Source of the DNA: JBNNGK01 sp050268245
Lineage (GTDB): Bacteria > Pseudomonadota > Gammaproteobacteria > Enterobacterales > Enterobacteriaceae
DNA: 64,000 nt
Reading direction: 5' to 3'
Assembly: GCF_050268245.1 (NCBI RefSeq)
Contig: NZ_JBNNGK010000002.1
Location: forward strand, 372,001-436,000
How positions within the stretch are numbered: position 1 is the first letter of the stretch; the number at the start of each line of letters is the position of its first letter. The notes under the pieces are model-generated. The model was not told the DNA's origin and did not search any database. It saw only the letters and a list, made by a program, of their open reading frames with translations. A program made the position numbers and the translations under genes. Below, one piece after another: positions 18,270 to 26,196 of this stretch.

Positions 18270-18860
18270 CTACTTTGCCGCCACGAAAATAGTGCTCATG
18301 TTACGCAGCCTGAGTTTGCGCATGGCGCTGTATTTCTGCGAAAAAATGGTCTTAGGATGCGTACCGCGCTTTTCGGCGATGCGCAGTAAACTGTCGCCGC
18401 GTAGCAGATTGAAGATGACGTCGCTTTCCGCAGGGCTAAGTTCGCGGGTTTTTTGTACTTTAATACCGCCGGGCGCTTTGCTGTCGAGCAGATTTTGCAA
18501 CTTTTCTTGCAGTAAATAGAGCGGCTTGCGCGTGGAGACTAACTCAACGGAAATACCTAATACCGACAGCAGTTTCACCACCCGTTCATCTTCGTAAAAC
18601 ACCAGAATCCGCGTTTTGCTGCGATAGTGTTGATGCATGGCGACCAGGCTTTCTACCACGTTGACGCTTTGCTCGAGGTTTTGCGAGGTAAAAATCAGCG
18701 CAATGTCGTGTTTTATTATTTTTTCTGCTTTCGAGCCGCCGTGCATAAAGTCAGAAAACAGTCTCAGATCGTAATGGTCATAATGTTTCTTCAGCAGCAT
18801 AGAAAGCCCGACATAGCTATATTTACACTCACTGATCACAAGGACATTGTTTTTAGGCAT
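18270..18860 (-). CDS. LuxR/FixJ-type transcriptional regulator near fimbrial operon
   Basis: A 196-residue DNA-binding protein. The N-terminal two-thirds resembles a receiver-like fold (NNVLVISECKYSYVGLSMLLKK), but the acidic pocket and phosphoacceptor Asp of true response regulators are not evident. The C-terminal helix-turn-helix is of the LuxR type: ELSPAESDVIFNLLRG followed by LRIAEKRGTHPKTIFSQKYSAMRKL. ATG at 18860 is chosen because the longer open frame would run back into the upstream EAL gene. It lies 22 bases behind that gene and is probably co-transcribed. By analogy with MrkI, FimZ or BglJ-type regulators it may control the divergent fimbrial operon; this is inferred from position. 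Confidence 0.85.
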   Translation of the reverse strand: MPKNNVLVISECKYSYVGLSMLLKKHYDHYDLRLFSDFMHGGSKAEKIIKHDIALIFTSQNLEQSVNVVESLVAMHQHYRSKTRILVFYEDERVVKLLSVLGISVELVSTRKPLYLLQEKLQNLLDSKAPGGIKVQKTRELSPAESDVIFNLLRGDSLLRIAEKRGTHPKTIFSQKYSAMRKLRLRNMSTIFVAAK

Positions 18861-18882
18861 AATGGTTGCTACCAAAAATGAG

Positions 18883-19599
18883 TTAAAAAAATTCAGCTGC
18901 AAGAAGTGAGTTTAAATCCATGATGTTGGATTCCTTCCACAACTTTCCCTGTAGTGCGAAATAAGGCATTTCATCCAACCACTTTTTATGGTCAGCGGTT
19001 TCAACTCCTTCAACAATAACCTTGTAATTATTAAGGTGGAAAAAGCGCAATAGTGCGCGCATTAGCCCTTCGCCACCGGGTTTATTCATAAAATTCCACA
19101 GCAATAAACGATCAAGTTTCACAAAACGAAATTGGCTGTTATAAAGTGCAGAAAAACCGGCATAGCCTGAACCGAAATCATCCAGCCAGAATGAATAGCC
19201 GTTCAGCGAGGGATCGCCATGAACTCGATCTTTGACTAAACGCGTTGCATTTTCGCTAACTTCAAAATGAATACAGCGAATAGACTGAATTCTCTCCGCA
19301 AATTGGCGACTGGCGAGGGCGTTCAAGGTGTGATCATCGACATTGAGAGTGACGATAACCTGATTATCATTAAACCAAGATTGATATTTTTCTATCAGAT
19401 TGACTTGTTCCAACAAAATCTCAATACGTATTGCACTGTCTGCATATTGGAAGAATTGTTCAGGAGAAAAGTGTGTGTATTCACTCTCGAAAGTGAAACG
19501 TGATAAACACTCGACGGCCAGCAGTTGCCCCGTTCTTCCAAACATCGGTTGGAAAACAAAGTAAATTCCATTATTTTTCGATCTAAAATAACTACTCAT
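18883..19599 (-). CDS. EAL-domain protein, probable cyclic-di-GMP phosphodiesterase
   Basis: A 238-residue, single-domain EAL protein without GGDEF or membrane segments, so cytoplasmic. Signature regions are present in order: VECLSR (EAL motif as ECL), TLNVDD (Asn), FEVSEN (Glu), LDDFGSGYAG (Asp-Asp), VKLDR (Lys), VEGVET (Glu) and LQGKLW (Gln). Metal- and catalysis-related residues therefore look kept and hydrolysis of c-di-GMP is plausible, although the altered EAL triplet leaves a pure receptor role possible. GGA precedes the ATG. It is divergent from the fimbrial genes and upstream of the LuxR-type gene, an arrangement like Klebsiella mrkJ, where c-di-GMP turnover tunes fimbriation. Confidence 0.9.
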   Translation of the reverse strand: MSSYFRSKNNGIYFVFQPMFGRTGQLLAVECLSRFTFESEYTHFSPEQFFQYADSAIRIEILLEQVNLIEKYQSWFNDNQVIVTLNVDDHTLNALASRQFAERIQSIRCIHFEVSENATRLVKDRVHGDPSLNGYSFWLDDFGSGYAGFSALYNSQFRFVKLDRLLLWNFMNKPGGEGLMRALLRFFHLNNYKVIVEGVETADHKKWLDEMPYFALQGKLWKESNIMDLNSLLAAEFF

Positions 19600-20071
19600 T
19601 TCCCAATCCTTCGATTGAATTTTAACTTCATGATTTTTTGTTGAAATTTAATTAATCATACGTGATATATAGGTAATATTCTTATTTGAAACGTTGTCTT
19701 GGACGATGACCACACTTCATAAAAAGGATGTTCGTCAGACAAGATGCATCAAAAACTAACGGTGAGTTATTAATTGTGCTTGGTTTATTTAATTAGTTGA
19801 TTTTTGTTGGTTTTTTTCTGTTGTGTCTTGAGTCGATTTTAAAAACACAGATTATTCCCATTCCTTTGAATCGTCAATATCGATCGATGGTAATTCGGCG
19901 ATAGTTTTTACCTATCAAGGGTGAGGATATGAATGTTATAAACGATTTAACAATAAGTTTCAGCGTGGTTTATATTTCGCCGGCAATGGATTCATCGGGG
20001 CTTCATTCCTGACAAGGAGTAGCATCGCTGAATGTACTTAATAGTTGTATTAATTCATCGAGAGTCTAAAT
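19600..20071. promoter_or_regulatory. Divergent AT-rich control region between EAL gene and fimbrial operon
   Basis: This 472-base gene-free stretch separates the EAL gene from the divergent major fimbrial subunit gene and must hold promoters for both. It is AT-rich, with runs such as TTTATTTAATTAGTTGATTT near 19787, which would suit H-NS silencing. I looked for paired inverted repeats of a fimS-type phase switch and found none I would defend. No exact promoter hexamers are claimed. Confidence 0.5.
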
Positions 20072-20629
20072 ATGAAAATCTCTAAATTTTCTGCTGTATT
20101 TGCATTGGCTGTAAGCACCGTAACTCTTTCGTCTTTTTCTGCACAAGCGGCTGACGGTACTATTACTTTTAACGGTAAAGTGACTGACCAAACTTGTACT
20201 ATTAGTACCCCAGGCGGTAAAGACTTTACCGTTACTTTACCAACCGTTTCTGCTGCAACCTTGGCTACGCAAAGTGCAACTGCGGGGCGTACACCATTTG
20301 CTATTAATTTGACTCAGTGCTCTAAAGGTCAGGTTGCTACTTATTTCGAACCGGGTTCAACTGTAGATTTCAATACCGGTCGTTTGAATAACCAGGCACA
20401 GGCTGATGCAGCAACTAACGTGCAAATTCAACTGTTAGGTAGCAATAATCAGTTCCTGCCAATTCTGGCTGCCACCAATAATGGCGCGCAGGCTAACTCC
20501 CAATGGGTTACCGTTGCTAACGAAGGTGATTCTGCCGATCTGAATTACTACGCAGAATATTATGCGACGGCTGCTGCTGGCGCAGGTGATGTAACGACTA
20601 ACGTGCAATACACCATCATCTACCAATAA
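20072..20629 (+). CDS. Major fimbrial subunit (type 1-like pilin)
   Basis: A 185-residue chaperone-usher pilin. The N terminus is a signal peptide (MKISKFSAVFALAVS, cleavage likely after AQA at about 26). The mature part has the usual pair of Cys (DQTCTIS and LTQCSKG), Gly/Thr/Ala-rich beta-strand composition and the C-terminal VQYTIIYQ strand with the conserved penultimate aromatic region used in donor-strand exchange. It is the first gene of a four-gene operon and would polymerise to form the fimbrial rod outside the cell. The nearest family is the FimA/SmfA-type major subunits; the exact fimbrial type is not assigned. Confidence 0.93.
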   Translation: MKISKFSAVFALAVSTVTLSSFSAQAADGTITFNGKVTDQTCTISTPGGKDFTVTLPTVSAATLATQSATAGRTPFAINLTQCSKGQVATYFEPGSTVDFNTGRLNNQAQADAATNVQIQLLGSNNQFLPILAATNNGAQANSQWVTVANEGDSADLNYYAEYYATAAAGAGDVTTNVQYTIIYQ

Positions 20630-20646
20630 GCCATATTCTGAACTGT

Positions 20647-20665
20647 GGCGGGGAATTTCCCCGCC
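20647..20665 (+). promoter_or_regulatory. GC-rich hairpin after major pilin gene, likely attenuator
   Basis: A 7-bp all-GC stem (GGCGGGG/CCCCGCC) with a five-base loop lies 18 bases after the pilin stop and before the chaperone gene. It lacks a clean T-run. In fimbrial operons such hairpins commonly protect the abundant pilin mRNA and reduce read-through to chaperone and usher; that role is inferred here. Confidence 0.55.
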
Positions 20666-20691
20666 AATATTCCCTACCTCAGTGATAAAAA

Positions 20692-21420
20692 ATGAAAATG
20701 TCATTTAAAAAATACAGTGTATTGCTGATCGCCGTGCTATTTAGCAGCAGCGCTTTTTCCAGCATTATTATTAACGGTACGCGTATTATTTATCCGGGAA
20801 AACAGCGGGAAGTCACCGTCCAATTAACCAATAACGGCCAATCGCCCGCATTGGTTCAATCGTGGATCGATGAAGGTAATCCGGAAACTACGCCGGAAAA
20901 TAGCAAAGCTCCTTTTATTTTAACACCGCCGATCAGCCGCGTTGAGCCGAAAACCGGCCAAGCGTTGCGTGTGTCGTTGACCAGTACGTCGTTGCCACAG
21001 CACAAAGAATCCCTGTTTTGGTTGAACGTGCTGGAAATTCCGCCAGCGCCGACCGGAGCGCAAGGTAAAGTGCCGGAAAACTTCCTGCAAGTGGCGTTCC
21101 GCACACGTGTGAAGCTGATTTATCGCCCAACAGGGTTGGATGGCGAGGCCAATGATGCCCCGGAAAAACTGCAATGGCGCTTTAGCGGCGCGGGCGTTAG
21201 CGTCAAAAATCCAACGCCATTTTATGTGTCATTTACCGAAATCAATGCGCTGGTGAATCAGAAGAAGGTGCCTTTAGCACCGCATGGCGACATGTTGGCT
21301 CCCGGTGAAGAAAAAACGCTGGCCTTTTCCGGTAATCATACCGGTATCGCCGATATTGAGTTCACCACCATCAATGATTTTGGCGGCCGTGTTACACGTT
21401 CTAAAAATAAACAAAAGTAA
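20692..21420 (+). CDS. Periplasmic fimbrial chaperone
   Basis: A 242-residue PapD/FimC-type chaperone. A signal peptide (to about residue 23, ending SSAFS) precedes SIIINGTRIIYPGKQREVTVQL, whose Arg is the subunit-binding residue of domain 1. SLFWLNVLEIPP is the conserved strand region and AFRTRVKLIYRP carries the second subunit-anchoring Lys. The short F1-G1 loop places it in the FGS subgroup. It would cap pilin and adhesin subunits in the periplasm and deliver them to the usher encoded next. Confidence 0.95.
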   Translation: MKMSFKKYSVLLIAVLFSSSAFSSIIINGTRIIYPGKQREVTVQLTNNGQSPALVQSWIDEGNPETTPENSKAPFILTPPISRVEPKTGQALRVSLTSTSLPQHKESLFWLNVLEIPPAPTGAQGKVPENFLQVAFRTRVKLIYRPTGLDGEANDAPEKLQWRFSGAGVSVKNPTPFYVSFTEINALVNQKKVPLAPHGDMLAPGEEKTLAFSGNHTGIADIEFTTINDFGGRVTRSKNKQK

Positions 21421-21498
21421 CTCTTGCAATAGAGCCTCAGGACCCGCTGCATCAGCGGACGGCGGAATGCGTTAAATTTGGTAAAGGAATGCTTAAAT

Positions 21499-24051
21499 AT
21501 GAAAGAGTTGCCTCTATCAGCCGCCGTGAAGTCGGCATGTTTCAGTTATCTTCCCTTGGTCTTTCAAGCGGTAACCTTGTTGGCGACGCCGATGTTGGCG
21601 CGCGCGGCAGCGCCGGCAAACGCCGAGAGACCGGGGGCGCCCGTTGAAGCCACTTTTAATAGCAACTTTTTAATCGGGGGGGCACAAAGCGTCGATCTTT
21701 CACGCTTTCGTGATGGTAACCCGGTTCTGGCCGGTAAATATCTGTTGGATATTTATGTTAACGGCGAGTGGAAAGGCGAAAAACACCTTGAGTTTCATAA
21801 CGTGCCGGGAAAAAACAGTGCAGAAACCTGTTTCTCGCTGCTGGCATTGAACGAATTTGGCGTTGATACCGAAGCGATGAGCCGCGATCCCGCGATAACC
21901 CCCGCGACTTGCCAATCGCTTGGGCAGTGGATACCTGAAGCGTATTACCGTTTTGACAACAGTACCCTGCGCCTGGATATCAGTATTCCGCAGGCGGCGT
22001 TACGCCGTAGTGCACGAGGATATGTCGACCCAAAATTTTGGGATCGTGGTATTACGGCTGGCAGCCTGTCCTACAATCTCAACGCGTTTAACACGCACAG
22101 CACCAGCGGTAGCAATACGCAAGATTCAACCAATGCCTATTTGACGCTTAACGCCGGGGTGAATGTTGCCGGTTGGCAGTTGCGTCATGATTCCAATGTT
22201 AACTGGCGTTCGAAGGAAAGTACCCATTGGCAGAACACCGCCACCTACGCCCAGCGCGCGCTGCCTTCCGTACGCGGCATATTGACGTTGGGGGATGCTT
22301 ACACCAGCGGCGATTTCTTTGATTCTATCGGTTTTCGCGGTGCGCAAATCGCGACTGACGACCGGATGTTGCCCGACTCGTTAAATGGCTATGCTCCCGT
22401 GGTGCGCGGTGTGGCGCAGAGTAACGCGTTGGTAGAAATTCGGCAGAACGACCAACTGATTTATCAAACCACGGTGGCCCCCGGTGAGTTTGTCATTAAC
22501 GATTTATATCCGACCGGTTACGGCGGTGATTTGAATGTGACGGTTAACGAGGCCGATGGCAGCAAGCGCCAGTTCAGTGTGCCTTATTCGTCGGTGGCGC
22601 AAATGCTGCGTCCGGGAATTTCACGTTATGCGTTAACGGCAGGCCGAGTACGCGATGATAATTTGAGCAAGAAACCGGAAATGTTCCAGGCGACTTATCA
22701 GCGCGGGTTTACCAATATCGTTACCGGTTATACCGGCGTCACGGTGAGCGATGGATACAGTGCCGCGCTACTCGGTAGCGCGGTAGCTACGCCGGTGGGG
22801 GCCTTTGCGCTGGACGTAACGCAAGCGAATACCCGTCTGAAACAGGGCAGTTTGTCCGGGCAGAGTTACAAACTCAGCTACAGCAAACTGATGACCGAAA
22901 CGAATACTAACTTCACCATTGCGGCTTACCGCTATTCCACTTCCGGTTATTTATCACTGCGTGATGCGCTGTATTCGCGTGATAACGAGCGTAAAGGTCT
23001 GAGCGCTGATGCGGTAAATCGTCAGCGGAGTGAATACCAACTCACCTTGAATCAGGGGTTGGGTGAGCGTTTGGGATCGCTATATATCACCGGTTCTGTG
23101 CGTGATTACTGGAACCGGAGCGGCACGACCAAGCAGTATCAGGTGGGGTACAACAATTTCTTTGGCCGTGTGACTTATGGGCTTTCTGCCATGCGTACCA
23201 GCGATGCCAATAATCACGACGAGACGCGTTATTACCTGAACCTTTCCGTGCCATTCAGCGTCGGCTCACAAACCTTGAGCCTGAACAGTTCGCTGGGCTA
23301 TAGCGGTAAAGATTACGACAGTAGCCGCATTGGTGTTAACGGCTCGACCGGGGAAGACAACAACATCAGTTACAGCGCAACGCTGGCTAACGATCGCACC
23401 GGGGGCACCAATACCAGCGTCAACGGCGAATATCGTAGCCGTTTCTCTACGCTGAATGGTTCATACAGCTATGGCAAAGACTACCGTCAATCCTCGCTTG
23501 GGGCATCGGGCAGCATTGTGGCCCACAGCGGAGGTGTCACCATGACGCCACAGCGCGGGCAAACCATGGTACTGGTCGAAGCGCCAGATGCGGCCGGTGC
23601 CATTGTCACCAATTCGCCGGGGGTGCGCATTGATAATAACGGTTATGCGGTGGTGCCTTATGTGGCGCCATACCGTATGACTAACGTAACGCTCGATCCT
23701 AGTGGTATGTCGCGCGATGTTGAGTTGGAAAGCAGCAGCCAGCAGGTTGCACCGTATGCCGGAGCCATTGCCAAGCTGACGTTTAAAACCACTAAAGGTC
23801 AGGTCGTCATCATTCATGCGCTGGGGCCTGATGGCAATGCGTTGCCGTTTGGTGCCGATGTCCTGGATTCGCGTCAGCAGACGATTGGGTTTGTTGGCCA
23901 AGGTAGCCGCATTTACCTGCGTACCGAGATGATGAACGGCGTATTGCAGGTGAAGTGGGGAACGTTGCCAACACAGCAATGTACTGTCAATTACAGTGCG
24001 AAACCGCAAAACGGCAGTGATTACGTGATTAATGAGGCGAGTTGCAAATGA
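21499..24051 (+). CDS. Outer membrane fimbrial usher
   Basis: An 850-residue FimD/PapC-family usher that binds chaperone-subunit complexes and assembles and secretes the fimbria. Features: signal peptide ending near LARAAA; N-terminal chaperone-binding domain (EATFNSNFLIGGAQSVDLSRF, DIYVNGEWKG); a Cys pair in the N domain; a long beta-barrel with repeated aromatic/Gly strands; a plug-region sequence (YAPVVRGVAQSNALVEIRQN); and C-terminal domains ending QCTVNYSA. ATG 21499 is preferred because AAGGA lies upstream and it begins the signal peptide; an in-frame TTG at 21478 has no support. The last bases overlap the adhesin gene. Confidence 0.95.
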   Translation: MKELPLSAAVKSACFSYLPLVFQAVTLLATPMLARAAAPANAERPGAPVEATFNSNFLIGGAQSVDLSRFRDGNPVLAGKYLLDIYVNGEWKGEKHLEFHNVPGKNSAETCFSLLALNEFGVDTEAMSRDPAITPATCQSLGQWIPEAYYRFDNSTLRLDISIPQAALRRSARGYVDPKFWDRGITAGSLSYNLNAFNTHSTSGSNTQDSTNAYLTLNAGVNVAGWQLRHDSNVNWRSKESTHWQNTATYAQRALPSVRGILTLGDAYTSGDFFDSIGFRGAQIATDDRMLPDSLNGYAPVVRGVAQSNALVEIRQNDQLIYQTTVAPGEFVINDLYPTGYGGDLNVTVNEADGSKRQFSVPYSSVAQMLRPGISRYALTAGRVRDDNLSKKPEMFQATYQRGFTNIVTGYTGVTVSDGYSAALLGSAVATPVGAFALDVTQANTRLKQGSLSGQSYKLSYSKLMTETNTNFTIAAYRYSTSGYLSLRDALYSRDNERKGLSADAVNRQRSEYQLTLNQGLGERLGSLYITGSVRDYWNRSGTTKQYQVGYNNFFGRVTYGLSAMRTSDANNHDETRYYLNLSVPFSVGSQTLSLNSSLGYSGKDYDSSRIGVNGSTGEDNNISYSATLANDRTGGTNTSVNGEYRSRFSTLNGSYSYGKDYRQSSLGASGSIVAHSGGVTMTPQRGQTMVLVEAPDAAGAIVTNSPGVRIDNNGYAVVPYVAPYRMTNVTLDPSGMSRDVELESSSQQVAPYAGAIAKLTFKTTKGQVVIIHALGPDGNALPFGADVLDSRQQTIGFVGQGSRIYLRTEMMNGVLQVKWGTLPTQQCTVNYSAKPQNGSDYVINEASCK

Positions 24052-25082
24052 TCAAGTTAACGCGAGTTTTTCCGCTGAATAAGACCGCAAAACGCCTGGC
24101 TCTATTCGGTCTGTTGATGGTGTCTGGGCAGACGGCGTTTGCCGCCTGTTACGTCAATAACGGTTATCGGGCGCAGGTGATTAACATGAAGTTGGGGCGG
24201 GTATTGGTCACCCCCGACAAACAGGTAGGGGATACGCTGGTAACAGGCCAGTTCCCGATCAATGCCGTGAGCAGTATCGGTCGCTGTTATAACGGTGGTT
24301 CGGCAATTGGCACCATTATGCAGGGGAGCCGCACTAATTTTACCAATGTATGGAGCACCAATATCCCGGGGATCGGTATTCGCCTTTATCGTGAAGCTGG
24401 GTCAGTGAGTAACTACTATCCGCATACCTTGGCACTGCGTGGCAACACGACCGTCAACCTTAATGGCGGTTATTTCAAGATCGACATTGTTAAAACGGCG
24501 GCGCAAACCGGCACCGGGCAACTGACCACTGGGCTGTATACCAATTACTATATGAATGGATCCGGCCCAGGGCTACCTTTGTTGCAATCGATAGTGGATG
24601 CTAACAGCCTGACGATCGTCACCTCGACGTGTAACGTGGAGGCCGGCTCTAAGAATAAAGTGGTCGATTTAGACACGGTGACCGCCGCATCATTTGGTGG
24701 CGTGGGATCGACGCAGGGTGAAAAAGCGTTCGATATCCGGATTAACTGCGTGGGAGGTGTCGGGGAAGATTTGCTGCCGGGTAATACTGGGCAGGGGATT
24801 GTGAACGTGCGCTTCAATTACGATCAGGATGCGTCAAATGCGCCAGGGGTGCTTAAATCGCAACCGGGGGCCAATGTGGCTTCGGGGGTTGGTGTACAGT
24901 TACTGACGGGCAATACCACACAGCCGATTAAAAATGGTGAAGCGGTGTACGCCGGGCGAACGGTAGCGAATCAGGCCAATACTCTTACGCTGCCTTTAAA
25001 GGCGCGCTATTACCGAACGGGAACGACCGTCAAAGGCGGTAACATTAAATCGATGGCGACGTTTACTATCGAGTACAACTGA
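24048..25082 (+). CDS. Fimbrial tip adhesin
   Basis: A 344-residue two-domain minor subunit. The ATG overlaps the usher stop in an ATGA arrangement. A signal peptide ends about TAFAA, followed by an N-terminal domain (CYVNNGYRAQ...) that shows no similarity I can name and is expected to be the receptor-binding part. The C-terminal pilin domain begins near STCNVEAGSKNK and ends ATFTIEYN, with the Cys pair (STCNV and RINCVG) typical of FimH/MrkD-like adhesins. As last gene of the operon and larger than a rod subunit, it is most likely the tip adhesin. The receptor is unknown. Confidence 0.88.
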   Translation: MIKLTRVFPLNKTAKRLALFGLLMVSGQTAFAACYVNNGYRAQVINMKLGRVLVTPDKQVGDTLVTGQFPINAVSSIGRCYNGGSAIGTIMQGSRTNFTNVWSTNIPGIGIRLYREAGSVSNYYPHTLALRGNTTVNLNGGYFKIDIVKTAAQTGTGQLTTGLYTNYYMNGSGPGLPLLQSIVDANSLTIVTSTCNVEAGSKNKVVDLDTVTAASFGGVGSTQGEKAFDIRINCVGGVGEDLLPGNTGQGIVNVRFNYDQDASNAPGVLKSQPGANVASGVGVQLLTGNTTQPIKNGEAVYAGRTVANQANTLTLPLKARYYRTGTTVKGGNIKSMATFTIEYN

Positions 25083-25098
25083 CGGCGCAGCATGCCTT

Positions 25099-25125
25099 TG
25101 GCCAATTTTGTGATGGAATTGGCCA
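25099..25125 (+). terminator. Stem-loop after fimbrial operon
   Basis: A perfect 9-bp inverted repeat (TGGCCAATT/AATTGGCCA, 9-base loop) starts 17 bases after the adhesin stop. It lacks a following T-run, so it may be a weak or Rho-assisted terminator or an mRNA 3' stabiliser. Confidence 0.45.
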
Positions 25126-25266
25126 CTCAGATTGCGCTCCCTCCCTCCGGATATCAGACGGCATTCGCTGATACGCCTGTTCTGCATTACGCGCGGTTAA
25201 CCGCGCTTATCCCAACCAACTCATCGCGTTGCAGCAAAATTGGCTTGTTCGCAGCGGTGAACCCGA

Positions 25267-25725
25267 TCAATGTTGACCGATCCAAGGATGACACTTGCCG
25301 TTAGCGCATTTTTTAGCCGACAGTAATGGCAGATTAGCGGAATCGTGATGAGGTTGATGCATTGGCGCGAGCGAGTGTGACGCCGTATCGGTTACCTCCC
25401 AACGCGTCATGCGGCGATAGACAGCAGGTGTTTTACCGAACTGCTTTTTAAACGCGCGTGAAAATGAAGGCTGGGAATCAAAATGGTATTGCAGCGCGAT
25501 GTCCAGAATCGAGCGAGGGGTGGCGCGTAATGCCTGCGCGGCTTTGGACAAACGGCGTTCGCGAATGTAACTGCCTAAGGCATGTCCAGTGGTGCTGCGG
25601 AACATGCGTTGCAGATGCCATTTGGAGTAGCCTGATTTCGCCGCTACGTTATCTAATAACAAGGGTTGATCCAGATGGGTTTCAATCCAATCGAGCAAAT
25701 CGTGAATGATGTTGGCGTGATCCAT
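25267..25725 (-). CDS. AraC-family regulator of the MarA/SoxS/Rob group, lacking the Rob effector domain
   Basis: A 152-residue transcription factor. Residues about 1-105 form the two-HTH DNA-binding domain: LLLDNVAAKSGYSKWHLQRMF and SILDIALQYHFDSQPSFSRAF, then KKQFGKTPAVYRR. The start (MDHANIIHDLLDWIETHLDQPL) is closest to Rob, but Rob's GyrI-like C-terminal domain is absent. Instead there are about 40 His/Pro/Lys-rich residues with no recognised fold, so the length exceeds SoxS or RamA and is half of Rob. Such regulators activate efflux and stress genes. GGGAGA precedes the ATG. It is convergent with the fimbrial operon and no target can be named. Confidence 0.88.
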   Translation of the reverse strand: MDHANIIHDLLDWIETHLDQPLLLDNVAAKSGYSKWHLQRMFRSTTGHALGSYIRERRLSKAAQALRATPRSILDIALQYHFDSQPSFSRAFKKQFGKTPAVYRRMTRWEVTDTASHSLAPMHQPHHDSANLPLLSAKKCANGKCHPWIGQH

Positions 25726-26196
25726 TATTTACATTCTCCCGCAGATACGGCATTCAAATCGCAGTAGATAACGCTAATTATCCAAGTTCGTTCTTTGATA
25801 ATAGGGGGCTAATTGTGATTATGCAAGAGCAAACTTGGTAAATGATGGTGGCGAAAAATGCTCCGCTCGCGGCAGGGAAATAAAACAGCGGTGCAGGCAA
25901 TCAAAAGGAAAAAGGATCCAACCTCTTAACCATGAACTACAGTTTTGAATAATCTACAGACAAACTGGAGGGGGATTGAGGTTGGCGAACATTTTGGTTA
26001 GATATTTGACTATCAAAGCGGCAGCCAGAAGAGATAAAAAGAGGAATATTCAGTAATACACATTGTTTGTAGAAGCCTACAAACGCGTATGGGCTCTGCG
26101 GAAGGACGCCGAACGTATCGAATCAATAGGACTGGAAAAACATTAAAGCGATAGCCCGTTTTAAGTTAACCACGACATTCTTTCGGATAGCTAATA
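25726..26196. other. Gene-free stretch upstream of the methyltransferase-PLP fusion gene
   Basis: This 471-base stretch contains the divergent promoters for the AraC-type gene and the fusion gene. It includes a short inverted repeat TTTGTAG/CTACAAA (26066-26083, four-base loop) about 115 bases before the fusion ATG, a possible operator. No open frame with a ribosome binding site and no mobile-element remnant was recognised. Confidence 0.4.

Noticed and set aside
18883..19599. EAL protein as a clearly inactive, degenerate domain
   Set aside because: Only the central EAL residue is changed (ECL); the other catalytic motifs (Asn, Glu, Asp-Asp, Lys, Glu, Gln) are visible, so inactivity cannot be claimed.
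19600..20071. Invertible fim promoter element (fimS-like) with recombinase
   Set aside because: No pair of matching inverted repeats and no tyrosine recombinase gene was found in the window.
23461..24009. 182-codon open frame antisense to the usher gene
   Set aside because: Composition (Arg/His/Ile-rich) is typical of a shadow frame, and the sense strand encodes a complete usher.
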